DNA of 64,000 nt from Dendrocalamus latiflorus (taxonomy: Eukaryota; Streptophyta; Magnoliopsida; Poales; Poaceae). The notes under the pieces are model-generated. The model did not search any database, was not told the DNA's origin, and worked only from the letters and a program-made list of their open reading frames with translations. Location: positions 23,984,391 to 24,048,390 of the forward strand of contig CM029634.1 in the NCBI GenBank assembly GCA_017311315.1, in the 5' to 3' direction. Below, piece after piece: positions 33,445 to 43,777 of the stretch (position 1 is its first letter; every line of letters begins with the position of its first letter). The position numbers were made by a program, and so were the translations under genes.

Positions 33445-36400
33445 ATGGCCTCCAGTAGCGAGCGCGGACAGGCGGTTGGTGGCCCTGACGTTCGCCGGCG
33501 GTCCTCGCCGTTGACGGTGAAATACGCGCTCCACGAGCGCGACCCGGCGGCGGCGGACCAGGAGCGGCTGGTGGCGGAGGAGGAAGGCACGTTCTCCGGC
33601 GAGCTAGGCCCCTCGCTCGTGACCGAGAAGACGATCCAAGGGCTCGTGCGCGCGGGGAAGTTGTCTGGGCGCCAAGACGTACGATTGCCCGCCGCCGACG
33701 AGACGGAGCCGCATCCCGAAAGGTCGGAGGCGGTTGTCTTCGTTGCCTTTTTCGACGCGGGGCTCCGGATCCCAGCAGCGGCGGTGGTGGGCGACGTGCT
33801 GCGGACCTTCAGGCTGGAACTGGCGCAACTGACTCCGAACGCCGTGGCCCGGCTCGCGGTGTACAGCTGGGCCTTGCACTCGAGGGCATGTTGGCCCAGC
33901 GCGTCGCTGTTCACCTATCTCCACGAGGCACGATGCCAGTCGAAGGGCCGGAAGGACGGGACGCTGTCGAGCTTTGGTAGCGTCACCTTTATTCTTCGCC
34001 CGTCGTGCAAGAAGCTCTTCCCTGCGAACTCAACTCGCGGGAAGTGGGAGTCCTACTGGATGAAGCGGTGGTTCTACCATCGTGTGGAGAGCGGGAGCGG
34101 CCTTGAGTGCACAGGCCGACCAATCGCGTTCAAGCCCTCGCCCGGCCGAACGCTCGATGATGAGGACAAGCGGATGGTCAAGCGGCTCGTAGGCGTGGCC
34201 GCCCGCCTCAACATGTGCGACCTCGCCGAAGAGTACGTGATGTACGGCGTGGCACCGCTTGCCTACGACTGGCGTCTTGCCGCCGAGAGGCGTCGAGATG
34301 ACAATGTTTCGCCATGGGTCTGCTCGCTGCCAGCGCCGCCCGGTCCTCGTAAGCCTCGATCGCGTCCCTCCTTTGTTCACGCGAAATGCGTTATATGCTG
34401 ATGCTACTCTCCTTTGCTGCAGGGATTTCCTTGGAGGAGGCGGAGCAAGCCGCGCGTGTATTCCTGGGGCCGTACACTGCCAGGGAACACGAGCAGCGCG
34501 CGTCTGCTATCGCCAAGGCGGGGCTGGGGCGAATAAACCGCGTGTGCGAGGTCCTGGGCCTTGCCGTGCCGGACCGTGTCGCTCCAGACGATGCCGCAGC
34601 GAAGAAGAAGAAGAAGGAGACCCCATCTCGGAAGAGGGGCCGCAGCGGGGCGCCTGCCGCGCCTGCTGCTAGTGTTTCTGAGGGCGCAGCGGATGCGGAG
34701 TCGGACTCGGCGAGGTATGCCGACTCGGGCTTGGGTGGCGCAGGCGCCGAAGGCGAGGTGTCTTCGGCGAGCGTCCTGGACGGCGGGTTTGCCGCGGGCG
34801 GCCGGAGGGGGGAAGTCTCACCGCCCGCCGAAGTCGCCGAGGCGGACCCCGTGCGGACCGGCGATGCCGAGGTGGAGCCCTCGACCGCGACCGTTGTGGT
34901 GCCGGAGGCGCCCTCCGCGGGGGCGCACGTAGCCGCGCTGTCCTTACCAACAGCAGCGGGGACCGAGGTGCCCCCTGCGACAACTGCCACCGTGGAACCT
35001 TCGCCCGCGGGTGCGGCAGCCGCGGGGTCTTCCCCAACCACGGCTGCGGGGGCGGTGCCGCTGCTGGCTGCCCCGGCCAAACGGCCGTGTGTGCGACCGG
35101 AGCTCCACCGGACACCGCGGGGATTCGTCGTGGCCACGGGCATCAGAAGCTTGTGGGACTCCAGCGCCAGCATCGGGGGCCTTGCGACCTATGCGCCTTC
35201 TGCTCTCTGGCCACACCGCCCGCCACGCAGGGACAGCCGTCGCCCTCCCCGAACGCGGAGGCTTCTGCTCGTGGCGGGACCATTCCTTCTGCTACCGAAG
35301 GTAGGGTGGCTTAGCTTACTCTGGTGTATGCTTTTATGCCTTGGGGTGCTCACCCGCATCCCTGTTTACAGCGTTGCTCATTCCGGAGGGGGGGCACTCG
35401 GCGGGACACGGGGCCTCCGAGCACGTGAGCCCTGCGGACTTCGTGCCACCTCCGGAGACGCTGAGGGCGTGGCGCGGGATTGTGAATGACGCGGCCACGA
35501 GCGTGGACCCGCAAGTGCTGCAGGCCTACGGTGCGGGGCGCCTCGAGGATGCTTTCGAGGTGTCTGGGGTGAGGGTAAGTACTCATGCGACCAGGCCTGA
35601 GCTTATTTGAGCTTGCTAAGTCTTTTCCCTTCTTCAGACACTTGTGCTGGGGCAAGCCCTGCAGACGGCCTATGCTCGTAGCCAAAAGGCGCTCGAGGAT
35701 AGGCTGCGGGCCGCCGAGGAGGAGCTGCGCGAAGCCTCTGGCGCCCGCTCTGCCCAGGACGCCCGCATCCGCCAGCTGGAAGCGGAATGTGCCGAAGCGA
35801 GGGCACACGCCGAGTGACTGGCTGCGTCGGCGCAGGAGTCGGCTGCGGCAGCTGCTGAACGAAAGTTCGCGGCGGAGTGGGACGGGCTCCTGGAGCAGGT
35901 CGCCGCGCTAGAGAAGGAAAAAGGCGATCTTGCCTTGACTCTAGCGGAGCGCAACCGGACGCTGGGCGACGCCTCGGTGGTTGCGTGGGACGCCATGCAA
36001 GCGCTGGAGAGCCATCTTCAAGGGCTGGTAGCCGAAGTGCCGGGCCGCGCCTTCGGCCCGGAGGAGCTGTCTCGGACGCTCCGCTGGGTCGGGGATGCCG
36101 CCAACGTCGTGCGCGACGCGGCGACGTCCTTCGGCACCCACTGCGCGTACACGTCGGCATGCTTGGTGTGCGCACTCCTGCAGCACCGCGGTTGTACGCA
36201 CGTCGCCGCGCTGGATGTTCCCCAGCTGGAGATGCCTGGCGGGGCCGCAGTAATGTCCGGCGCCGTCCGCTCCGCTCTCCTTGCCCTCGGGCCCTTCTTC
36301 GACCGGATCTGGGGTTACGTTGGGCCGGATGCTGCACGGATCGAGCTACGGGACGGGGAGCCTCGGCCAATTTCTAGACGGGGTCCCTCGACGCGACGAT

Positions 36401-36501
36401 GGCGGCGCTGGGCCCTCCGCAGGCGCCGGGAACCCGCAGGTCTGACGCCGTGGTGCCTAGGTGTAGGCGTGCGTTGTACTGTTCCTTGTCTTTGCGAATA
36501 A
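33445..36501 (+). pseudogene. Antisense intron-containing ORF, 'putative gypsy type transposon' (Transposase_28-like) family
   Basis: ATG at 33445 (MASSSERGQ). The model has exons 33445-34348, 34423-35300, 35372-35574 and 35638-36501, all with GT...AG borders and joining phases at introns 1, 2 and 3. Exon 1 has the domain seen in plant proteins labelled putative gypsy type transposon: VVFVAFFDAGLRIP, FRLELAQLTPNAVARLAVY and, later, WFYHR. Exon 2 has a basic stretch KKKKKE...RKRGR (possible nuclear signal) and an acidic/Ala-Pro-rich region. Exon 4 starts a coiled coil (LEDRLRAAEEELREA). An AATAAA overlaps the stop at 36497-36502. Two defects are present: a frame change in exon 2 between about 35130 and 35230, and a TGA at 35815 in the coiled coil, after which the same frame stays open to 36501. 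Function of the family is unknown. The protein is antisense to gag. Confidence 0.65.
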
Positions 36502-36849
36502 AGTACGCCCTTGCTGCATGCATTCTGACTTTCGCCTATATCCCGGGCAGCTTCCTCGCGAGGGCCGGCTTCTTGCGGCCGACCTTTTGACCCGGCGACG
36601 CCTTCGACGCTGGCAAAGGGCCGAAGAGTCGCTGGACTTTTGGGCGAGCCGGCCGTCTTCGAGCGAAGCCCCGGCTTTAGCGCGTGTTAAGGATGAACCC
36701 GCGGGATAGCGGCTTAGAGCGGCAGGGGTGTTGCCGGACCTTTGTACTTGTGATTTTTCCGGTATGCAGACTTCCTGGCATTTAGGATATGCGCTGTGTG
36801 TTGATGCCACCGTTGGCGAAGTAGCTGCGCCGGGGTTCCTTAGAACGGA

Positions 36850-37556
36850 CAGCCCGTAGACTGGCATGTGCGGAGGCAGACCTCCGCACTTTGCCTTGTT
36901 AGAGTCCGTAGACAGGCGTATGTGGAGGCGGACCTCGGCACTTCGCCTTTCTTTATAGTCCGGAGACTCGCGCGTGCGGAGGCAGACCTCGACGCTACGT
37001 CTTATTTAGAGTCCGTGGACTGGTGCGTGCGGAAGCGGACTTCGACGCTACGTCTTCTTTATAGTCCGGAGACTCGCGCGTGCGGAGGCGGACCTCGACG
37101 CTACGTCTTATTTAAAGTCCGTAGACTGGTGCGTGCGGAAGCGGACTTCGACGCTACGTCTTCTTTATAGTCCGGAGACTCGCGCGTGCGGAGGCGGACC
37201 TCGACGCTACGTCTTATTTAAAGTCCGTGGACTGGTGCGTGCGGAAGCGGACTTCAACGCTACGTCTTCTTTATAGTCTGGAGACTCGCGCATGCGGAGG
37301 CGGACCTCGACGCTACGTCTTATTTAAAGTTCGTGGACTGGTGCGTGCGGAAGCGGACTTCGACGCTACGTCTTCTTTATAGTCCGGAGACTTGTGCGTG
37401 CGGAGGCGGACCTCGACGCTACGTCTTATTTAAAGTCCGTGGACTGGTGCGTGCGGAAGCGGACTTCGACGCTACGTCTTATTTAAAGTCCGTAGACTAG
37501 TGCGTGCGGAGGCGGACCTCGACGCTACGTCTTATTTAAAGTCCGTAGACTGGTGC
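36850..37556. repeat. 53-bp minisatellite, about 13 copies with dimeric order
   Basis: Two unit types alternate, one with AGTCCGGAGACTCGCGCGTG and one with AGTCCGTGGACTGGTGCGTG, both followed by CGGAGGCGGACCTCGACGCT-like sequence and ACGTCTT. The higher-order period is 106 bp. The first two units are more diverged, and the alternation breaks in the last units. Confidence 0.95.
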
Positions 37557-37576
37557 GCGCGAGGGCGTCCCCCCGG

Positions 37577-38140
37577 TGCGTCTTTTGTTTACACTCAGGC
37601 CCGTCACCTTTGGCTACGGCGAGTGCACACGCGAACATGCGACTTCGATTTATACTCAGTCCCGTACCCCTGGCTACGGCGAGTGCACACGCGAACGTGC
37701 ATCTTTGGTTTATACTCAGTCCCGCACCCCTGGCTACGGCGAGTGCACACGCGAACGTGCGTCTTTGGTTTATACTCAGTCCCGCACCCCTGGCTACGGC
37801 GAGTGCACACGCGAACGTGCGTCTTTGGTTTATACTCAGTCCCGCACCCCTGGCTACGGCGAGTGCACACGCGAACGTGCGTCTTTGGTTTATACTCAGT
37901 CCCGTACCCCAGGCTACGGCGAGTGCACACGCGAACATGCGTCTTTGGTTTATACTCAGTCTCGTACCCCTGGCTACGGCGAGTGCACACGCGAACGTGC
38001 GTCTTTGGTTTATACTCAGTCCCGTACCCCTGGCTACGGCGAGTGCACACGCGAACGTGCGTCTTTGATTTATACTCAGGCCCGTCACCTTTTGGCTACG
38101 GCGAGTGCACACGCGGACGTGCGACTTCAATTTATACTGC
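37577..38140. repeat. 60-bp minisatellite, about 9 copies
   Basis: The unit contains CCCTGGCTACGGCGAGTGCA, CACGCGAACGTGCGTCTTTG and GTTTATACTCAGTCCCGTAC. Because 60 is divisible by three, several frames on both strands stay open for about 200 codons with 20-residue repeats; I take these as a by-product. CGCGAACGTGCG includes a short palindrome. Confidence 0.95.
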
Positions 38141-38384
38141 GGGAACGCGCGCGTTGGCTAAGCCTGCGCGCGCCTTCACCGAGCACTTGCGCGTGATAAA
38201 GAAAGATTAGCGACAAACGGCGATCTTCATTACATCCCCGTTTGCGCGGGTGAGCAACTACAAAGGATAGATATACTAACCGTTTGCCCTTGGTGCGGCC
38301 GAAGCCTCTAGTGGCTAGACATCTGCAGGGCCGGCCAAGGCGCCTGTGAATGGCCCCGCGGACCTCCGCGCGGTGGCGCCAGCT

Positions 38385-40889
38385 CTAGCAGCGCCGTTGG
38401 GCTTCGCGACGCGGGCACCTGGTACCTGGCTCGATGCGTCGGGCCATATCCTGGTCGCCTCGGACGGTGATGATGGTCCGGGGACCCGGGATCTTCATGC
38501 ATAGGTAGCCGTGATGCGGTACCGCGCCGAAGGAGTTGAGGATTGTGCGTCCCAATATGGCATTGTAGGGGTACGGAAGGTCGACCACGTCGAAAGTGGC
38601 GTCTTCGGCCCGCACATTGTCATCCCGGCCGAAGGAGACTTGGAGACCTATTTGGCCCAGCGCCCGCAGGGGCTGTCCGCCGAAGCCCTGCAGTGGGATG
38701 CCCGAGGGTCCTAGGCGGCTTCGAGGGATTCCCATCTGGTCGAAGGCCGCTGCAAACAATACGTTCGCGGAGCTACCGCCGTCCACCAAGGCGCGCCCCA
38801 CGTCGCATCCCGCGATAGTGACCCGGATGACCAGGGGGTCCTGATGAGGGAAATCCACACCCTGGGCGTCGTCGGGTGTGAATGTAACTTCGTGCTGCGC
38901 CCAATCCGGCGGTGCTTGCGCTGGGTATGCCGCCACGTGATGTAGTCTTCGTGTATAGGCCTTCTGCTGCCGTGCCGAGGCGAATTCCAGCGCAGAGCCT
39001 CCGGATATGACGTTAATGACCCTGCGGTAGGTTGCGTCCGGGGCCTGCAACGACAGGAGGCCCTCCCGAGGCTGCTGTACGTGAGCTTGGATCCGTAGGG
39101 TGCCTTCCTGGGGTTGTATCCCTTCCGCCTGTACCTGCATCCCTTGCGCCTGTACCTGCATCCCTTGCGCTTGTACCTGCATGGGGGCCTCGTATGGGAA
39201 TTGGACGTGGGCCACCGCAGGCGGGCGCGCCTCCGGGTTCCTGTCCCTGGCGACGCTGTCGCGCAGCGCCGCGATGGAGGTGCAGGCGCGGGTATCATGA
39301 TTGCCGCGGCCGTGGACTACGCACCACAGTCCCTGATGCTGGTCGTCGTAGTCTCCATGACCCTTATCGTCGCGGCCCCTGCCACGGCCGCGCCCCCGGC
39401 CACGGCGCCCCCGGCCGCCTCGGCCCGCTGGAGCACCCTCGTCGGACCCGTCTTCGATGTCGAGGACGTATCGATTTCGCCTCGACCTCTGCTGGCCGCG
39501 CTTGGGCTGATCGGACGACTCCTTATGCGAGTTGTCCCTGCGGTCGGGCGCGACCCTGGACGACTCCTGCTTACGCTTTCCCTTCGAAGAACCGCCCTTC
39601 GGCGGATCTTCAGCTTTTGCCAAGGCTCCGGCCTGGTTTGTGTCGGAGTCGTCACCTTGCCTTCGCCGTGCGTCTTCCTCCGCCCTGGCATATTCTTCCA
39701 TCTTGTCGAAGAGCTTCGCCACCGTCTTGATTGGCTTTCGCGCGTTGTACTCGGCCATCGGGCCCGGACGAAGGCCCTGTATGGCTGCATTAACGATGGT
39801 GGTCTCGTTGACGTCTTTCACTTGACATCGAATCTTGGCGAAGCGTTTGAAGTAGTCCCGGAGCTTCTCCGAGGGTTTTTGCTTCACGGCAAAGAGTTGG
39901 TCCGCGTCGACTCGGTCGACGTAGTTTCCTTGGAAGTTGTTGTGAAGGCGGACGCGGATCTGCTCCCACGCGTAGATGGAGCCCGGCTCTATGGTAAAAA
40001 ACCAAGAGAGCGCCACTCCTTGTAGCGCGAGGCGGAGCCCCTTTGCCTTCGTGGTGTCGTCTCCGCCCGCGGCTTCGATCGCGGTTTCGTATACGCGCAC
40101 GAACTCACGGGGGTCCGTGTCGCCTTTGTACGAGTCGATGGCGCTAGGAAACTTGAAGTCTTCGGGCCATGCCGCCTGCTGCAGCCCCGCCGAAAGCGGG
40201 GACTCCGGATCCACGCGCCGCAGCGGCACGCGGCTAGACGTGGGGGCTTCGCGACTGTCCGCCCTCTCCAGCGTGGGCTTGGACGCAATTACTGGCGCGG
40301 CCTGCTGACTCCGAGCCTCTTGCATATCTCTGACGGCTCCGCGAAGGTCCCTTAGCTCCCGCTGGAACGCGTTGAGGGCCGCCAGCAGGGCACTTTCCAC
40401 CGCCTGTGCAGGCGGGGTCGCCGGTACTCCCGACGGGCGGATCGGCGCGGGGACGACCGCGTCGCGAGGTCCCGAGCTGCCGGTCGCTCCGTCGTGGCTA
40501 CCTCGAACCGCCCGGTCCGCGCCACCGGCGAGGGTTGTAGTGGGGGCGGCGAGGCCGGCTGTCGTTGCGTCGGCGGGGTCGGTTGTCGCCGCACCCGCAC
40601 CGGCGTCCTCGACCGCGGGGTCCGTCCTCGCAGCGTCGGTGACGGGTTGGGTCGTCGCGGTGCCGGCGACGGGGGCGATCGTCGCGTTGCCGGTGGCGAG
40701 GTTGGTCGTCGCGGTGCTGGTGACGAGGTTGGTCATCACCGCGCGAACGTCGACGTCTTCGGGCACCGCGCCTGCGTCGCCACCCGCGCCCGCCGCTGCC
40801 GATGCCGAAGCCCTGGTACTCATACGACGCTCCGGCCCGGCCGCCTTCTTTCCCTTCGCCGCCGCTGAAGAAGCTTTTTTCGGTGCCAT
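38385..40889 (-). CDS. Family D gag-protease polyprotein (834 aa)
   Basis: The frame is open upstream into the LTR, but the first internal ATG after the primer site is at 40889 (MAPKKASSAAAKG), which I take as the start. Residues 1-240 are Ala/Thr/Pro-rich and disordered. Residues 245-405 are a retrotransposon gag domain (FPSAIDSYKGDTDPREFV, LRLALQGVALSWF, LFAVKQKPSEKLRDYFKRF). A long basic Arg/Gly region follows, then a CxxH-x4-H-x4-C knuckle (C523, H526, H531, C536). Near residues 570-595 is a short MQVQAQG repeat. The aspartic protease active site is VDGGSSANVLF (D703), and the frame ends shortly after YNAILGRTILNSF. No stop interrupts it. RT, RNase H and integrase, expected downstream in an autonomous Tat element, are absent. 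The product could form particles and process itself but would need enzymes in trans. Confidence 0.85.
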   Translation of the reverse strand: MAPKKASSAAAKGKKAAGPERRMSTRASASAAAGAGGDAGAVPEDVDVRAVMTNLVTSTATTNLATGNATIAPVAGTATTQPVTDAARTDPAVEDAGAGAATTDPADATTAGLAAPTTTLAGGADRAVRGSHDGATGSSGPRDAVVPAPIRPSGVPATPPAQAVESALLAALNAFQRELRDLRGAVRDMQEARSQQAAPVIASKPTLERADSREAPTSSRVPLRRVDPESPLSAGLQQAAWPEDFKFPSAIDSYKGDTDPREFVRVYETAIEAAGGDDTTKAKGLRLALQGVALSWFFTIEPGSIYAWEQIRVRLHNNFQGNYVDRVDADQLFAVKQKPSEKLRDYFKRFAKIRCQVKDVNETTIVNAAIQGLRPGPMAEYNARKPIKTVAKLFDKMEEYARAEEDARRRQGDDSDTNQAGALAKAEDPPKGGSSKGKRKQESSRVAPDRRDNSHKESSDQPKRGQQRSRRNRYVLDIEDGSDEGAPAGRGGRGRRGRGRGRGRGRDDKGHGDYDDQHQGLWCVVHGRGNHDTRACTSIAALRDSVARDRNPEARPPAVAHVQFPYEAPMQVQAQGMQVQAQGMQVQAEGIQPQEGTLRIQAHVQQPREGLLSLQAPDATYRRVINVISGGSALEFASARQQKAYTRRLHHVAAYPAQAPPDWAQHEVTFTPDDAQGVDFPHQDPLVIRVTIAGCDVGRALVDGGSSANVLFAAAFDQMGIPRSRLGPSGIPLQGFGGQPLRALGQIGLQVSFGRDDNVRAEDATFDVVDLPYPYNAILGRTILNSFGAVPHHGYLCMKIPGPRTIITVRGDQDMARRIEPGTRCPRREAQRRC

Positions 40890-40922
40890 CCTTCTTCTTC
40901 GGTCTTCAGGCTTGTCCTGTCC

Positions 40923-40940
40923 TCCCCACGGACGGCGCCA
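40923..40940 (-). promoter_or_regulatory. Family D primer binding site
   Basis: Reads TGGCGCCGTCCGTGGGGA on the minus strand, two bases inside the 5' LTR. TGGCGCC starts are usual for plant Gypsy elements primed by tRNAs ending GGCGCCA. I cannot name the exact tRNA. Confidence 0.75.
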
Positions 40941-40942
40941 AC

Positions 40943-41189
40943 TGTTGTGGCTACAGACCAAACAGAGAGAGAGATGGTAGTGGAGAGTGATGAAGATAAG
41001 TGTAATGGCTTGGGTCCTCCCCATGGCTTACTCGTATATATACATACACATGAGGAGTGCTTTTACAGTTATACCCTTACATCTGGCTATCCCTTCTGGG
41101 GGCAGTTATGTCATTACACATGGCCTATTCTGGACCTTATAATCTCCTACCAGGCCTGATGGGTTTAGGTGGGGGCCATCCCTACGACA
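40943..41189 (-). repeat. Family D 5' LTR (247 bp)
   Basis: Counterpart of 30467-30715. It is followed at 41190-41194 by the duplicated CCTGG. Confidence 0.9.
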
Positions 41190-41194
41190 CCTGG

Positions 41195-42572
41195 TCTTCA
41201 TCAATCTTGGTCTTGCTTCCTCCATAGAATCTTCAGGTCTCTAATTTCTAATTACGGGATAAACGACTGAATCCAAATAAAAGCAAATAACTCAAGAGAT
41301 CCAAATAAATCCGAATAAACTCAATTTTAGTTTTATTATGAGTTAATGAGTGATTCGAGTGATTTGAGACAAGGTCGGTGGTAGAATTACGATGGCTTGA
41401 TCTTTTTTATTAATAACATCTGTTATTATTTTTTTGTATTTGCCAAAGGAATTCCATGAGTTAGGTTAGACCTATAGCGGATCATTCTTTTGTCGAGCAC
41501 TAATATTCAGGGCATAGGCTATATAGAAGTGATATATACAATTTTTAGCTAACCGAATAAATTTTAGAATCTGGGTGGGCAGCATTTTGTGGTGCGATAT
41601 TTTATGAGCACTTAGTTATTACTAGACATAACTTATTTTGAATTAGGATCCTTTGGTTCGAGTCCTAGCTTGCTACATTTAATCATGCTCAACATTATTA
41701 TTTACTAAATCTAACATTATGATTTAATCACTGGCACCATTATCATTTTGTCTATACATCGGTTATTATTAGGCTCAGCTGTAGATTTTAACTTTAAATT
41801 GTTTATCCGGGCAAGGCTTGCTTTACAGTGTCACATTTCAATATTTGCTATTTAGCAAACTTTACCACTAAGGTTTATTCCCAAATTGTCCATAATTTTC
41901 ACCAAAATTTCATATGAGCTCTAAAATTCTTGGTTTTAGTTTCATTGAATAGATCTTGAATTTAGATGAATTTAGAAATTTGTCTCATTCAATTTGGAGT
42001 TAAAATGAACAAGTTATGCCCATTCAAAGTTTTCAGTTTAATTAAATCCAGAAACTACTAAAATGCTGACAGGTGGGTCCCACTTCCCATTTTTAATCGA
42101 TTCTTTTATTTTTATTTTCTATGTACTGTTTCTATGATAGGTGGGCCTGGCTATTATTGAATAAATGGCCCACATGTCAGTGAGAACCTCCAGTTTTAAT
42201 CCATCATTAGTATTTGTTTAGTCACTGATTACTTGTTTGAATAGTAATTAACTCCGAATTAAACCCGCATTAATTACCGGCTAATCTTAGCAAAAATCCA
42301 AGTTAAAACCGCACCTCAGCGCTGCGGAGCGGGCGCTCAAACGCGGGCGGCCGAGGTGGGTCGAACGCTAACGTTGCTAGCCACTCGGCCTTCGGGTGTT
42401 ACCTGACCGAACGGGCGAATGAACTCAATTGAACTAGCTGGTTTGGCGTTGGAGCGGAAGAGCTTGGAGGCGGTGGTGCCGGCGGTGAACGGCGGTCGGG
42501 GAGGTACGGAGGAGTACTAAAATGCATTGCTGGTGCTACTAGGGTGTCGGCGGTGAAGTCGATGGGGCCCAG
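41195..42572 (-). repeat. Family A Gypsy LTR, segment 3
   Basis: Inverted counterpart of about 25140-26650 of the solo LTR, resuming after the family D insertion. It is interrupted at 42573 by family B; CCCAG (42568-42572) is the expected target duplication of that insertion, whose right copy is outside the window. Confidence 0.8.
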
Positions 42573-43777
42573 TGTAACATCCTGGGAAATATAAATAATA
42601 AATTATGGAGTTTTTGGATTATTTTATTTTCTTTTTATTTGAATTGGAGTTTATTGGCTCTTTGAATTTATAAAGGAATTTTAAAAAAATAAAAAAGGGA
42701 AGAAATCAGCACATAAAATGACACAGCCTGAACATTGAATAAAGAATCTGAAAAGATGATCCAAAAAGAATTAGAAAGTAAAAATAATAAGAAAAATAAA
42801 AATGTTAAGAAATACAAATTCATGTGTATGTATATATGCATACAACTATGAATAGCAGAGAAATAAATAAATTAAATACCAACAATAGTTGGGAATATTT
42901 TGCTAAGTCCAGAAGGTTCTCATGAGCTTCTGTGAGTTTTTCTGAAATTTTTGGAACTAATTTCATATTTTTCTGAGGATTATTCAATTATCTGGGCATT
43001 TCTAAAAATCCATAAAAATAAAAAGAAGAAAACCCTCTCGGGCCGCCACCTGGATGGCCCCGATGCGCGACACCTCGCCGCCCGCGCCCATCCACGGCCC
43101 AGGCCGCTTGCGCGCCCCGCCTCTGCGACGCGGGCCCGCGCCCCCGGTCGCGCCTCTCCTCCCGCTGCCGCGTGGCCGCGCGGCGTTGTCCCGACCGCGC
43201 CTGCGCAGTGGGCCGCCTCCCCTCGCGCTTCTCCCTGTCCGCGGGCCCGGCGCCTCTTCCTCTGGCCAGTGGCCCGCCCGCCTGCTCGCTTCTTCCTCCT
43301 CCCTCTTCTTCTCCACGCGCCAGCGCCGCTCCTCTCTCTCGCGCTCACTCCTCTGCGCAGCGAATCCCTCACCTCGCGGGAAAAATTTAAAAACCAGCTA
43401 CAGGAGGGGGGACTCACCTCTCCCGCTCTCTCTCTCCTACAAAATCCCAGCGAGATCTCGTCCATTCCCCCTCGCCGGCGTGAGCAGGGCGGAGCCAGAT
43501 GTCGAGCTCGCCGTGCGCGCCTCTTCCGGCTATAAAAGCCGCGCCTGGGAGCCCCAAACGCGCCGCACTACTCTCCTCCACCATTCCCCGTAAGCAATCG
43601 AGCGGAGAGCCCTCTAATCGCCGCCGGTCCTCTCCTTCTTCCCGAGCTCCGGCGCCACCCTCCCCGCCGATTCCGGCCGTCCCCGAAGCCAACCCAAGCT
43701 CCTGGAGCTTCGCGGGAGCAAGGTGAAGCTATCCCCCGCCTTTCCCCGTGCCCCCGTGGACTCCACCTCGCCGTCAC
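42573..43777 (+). repeat. Family B 5' LTR, first part
   Basis: Includes U3 and a TATA box GGCTATAAAAGCCGCG at 43530-43542, in very GC-rich surroundings (43030-43770). The family C element is inserted about 240 bases downstream of the TATA box. GTCAC at 43773-43777 is the target duplication. Confidence 0.8.

Larger units (their letters stand above)
30467..41189 (-). mobile_element. Family D: Tat-like Gypsy element without RT/integrase, with antisense gene
   Basis: A complete 10.7-kb element with LTRs of 249 and 247 bp and a perfect 5-bp duplication CCTGG (30462-30466, 41190-41194). In its own orientation (minus strand) it has a 5' LTR, a TGGCGCC primer site, a gag-protease gene, three minisatellites, an antisense intron-containing gene and the 3' LTR. 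I searched the internal region in all frames for RT (YxDD), RNase H and integrase (HHCC, DDE) motifs and saw none. It is therefore non-autonomous. The CxxH-type gag knuckle, the DGGSS protease motif and the antisense ORF before the 3' LTR point to the Tat lineage (Retand/RIRE2/Grande relatives), known for antisense extra ORFs. Confidence 0.85.

Noticed and set aside
37500..38210. Long open frames on both strands with 20-residue repeats (TRERASLVYTQSRTPGYGEC type)
   Set aside because: They are explained by the 60-bp minisatellite: any frame without a stop in one unit stays open through all. There is no start context or domain, and both strands are equally open.
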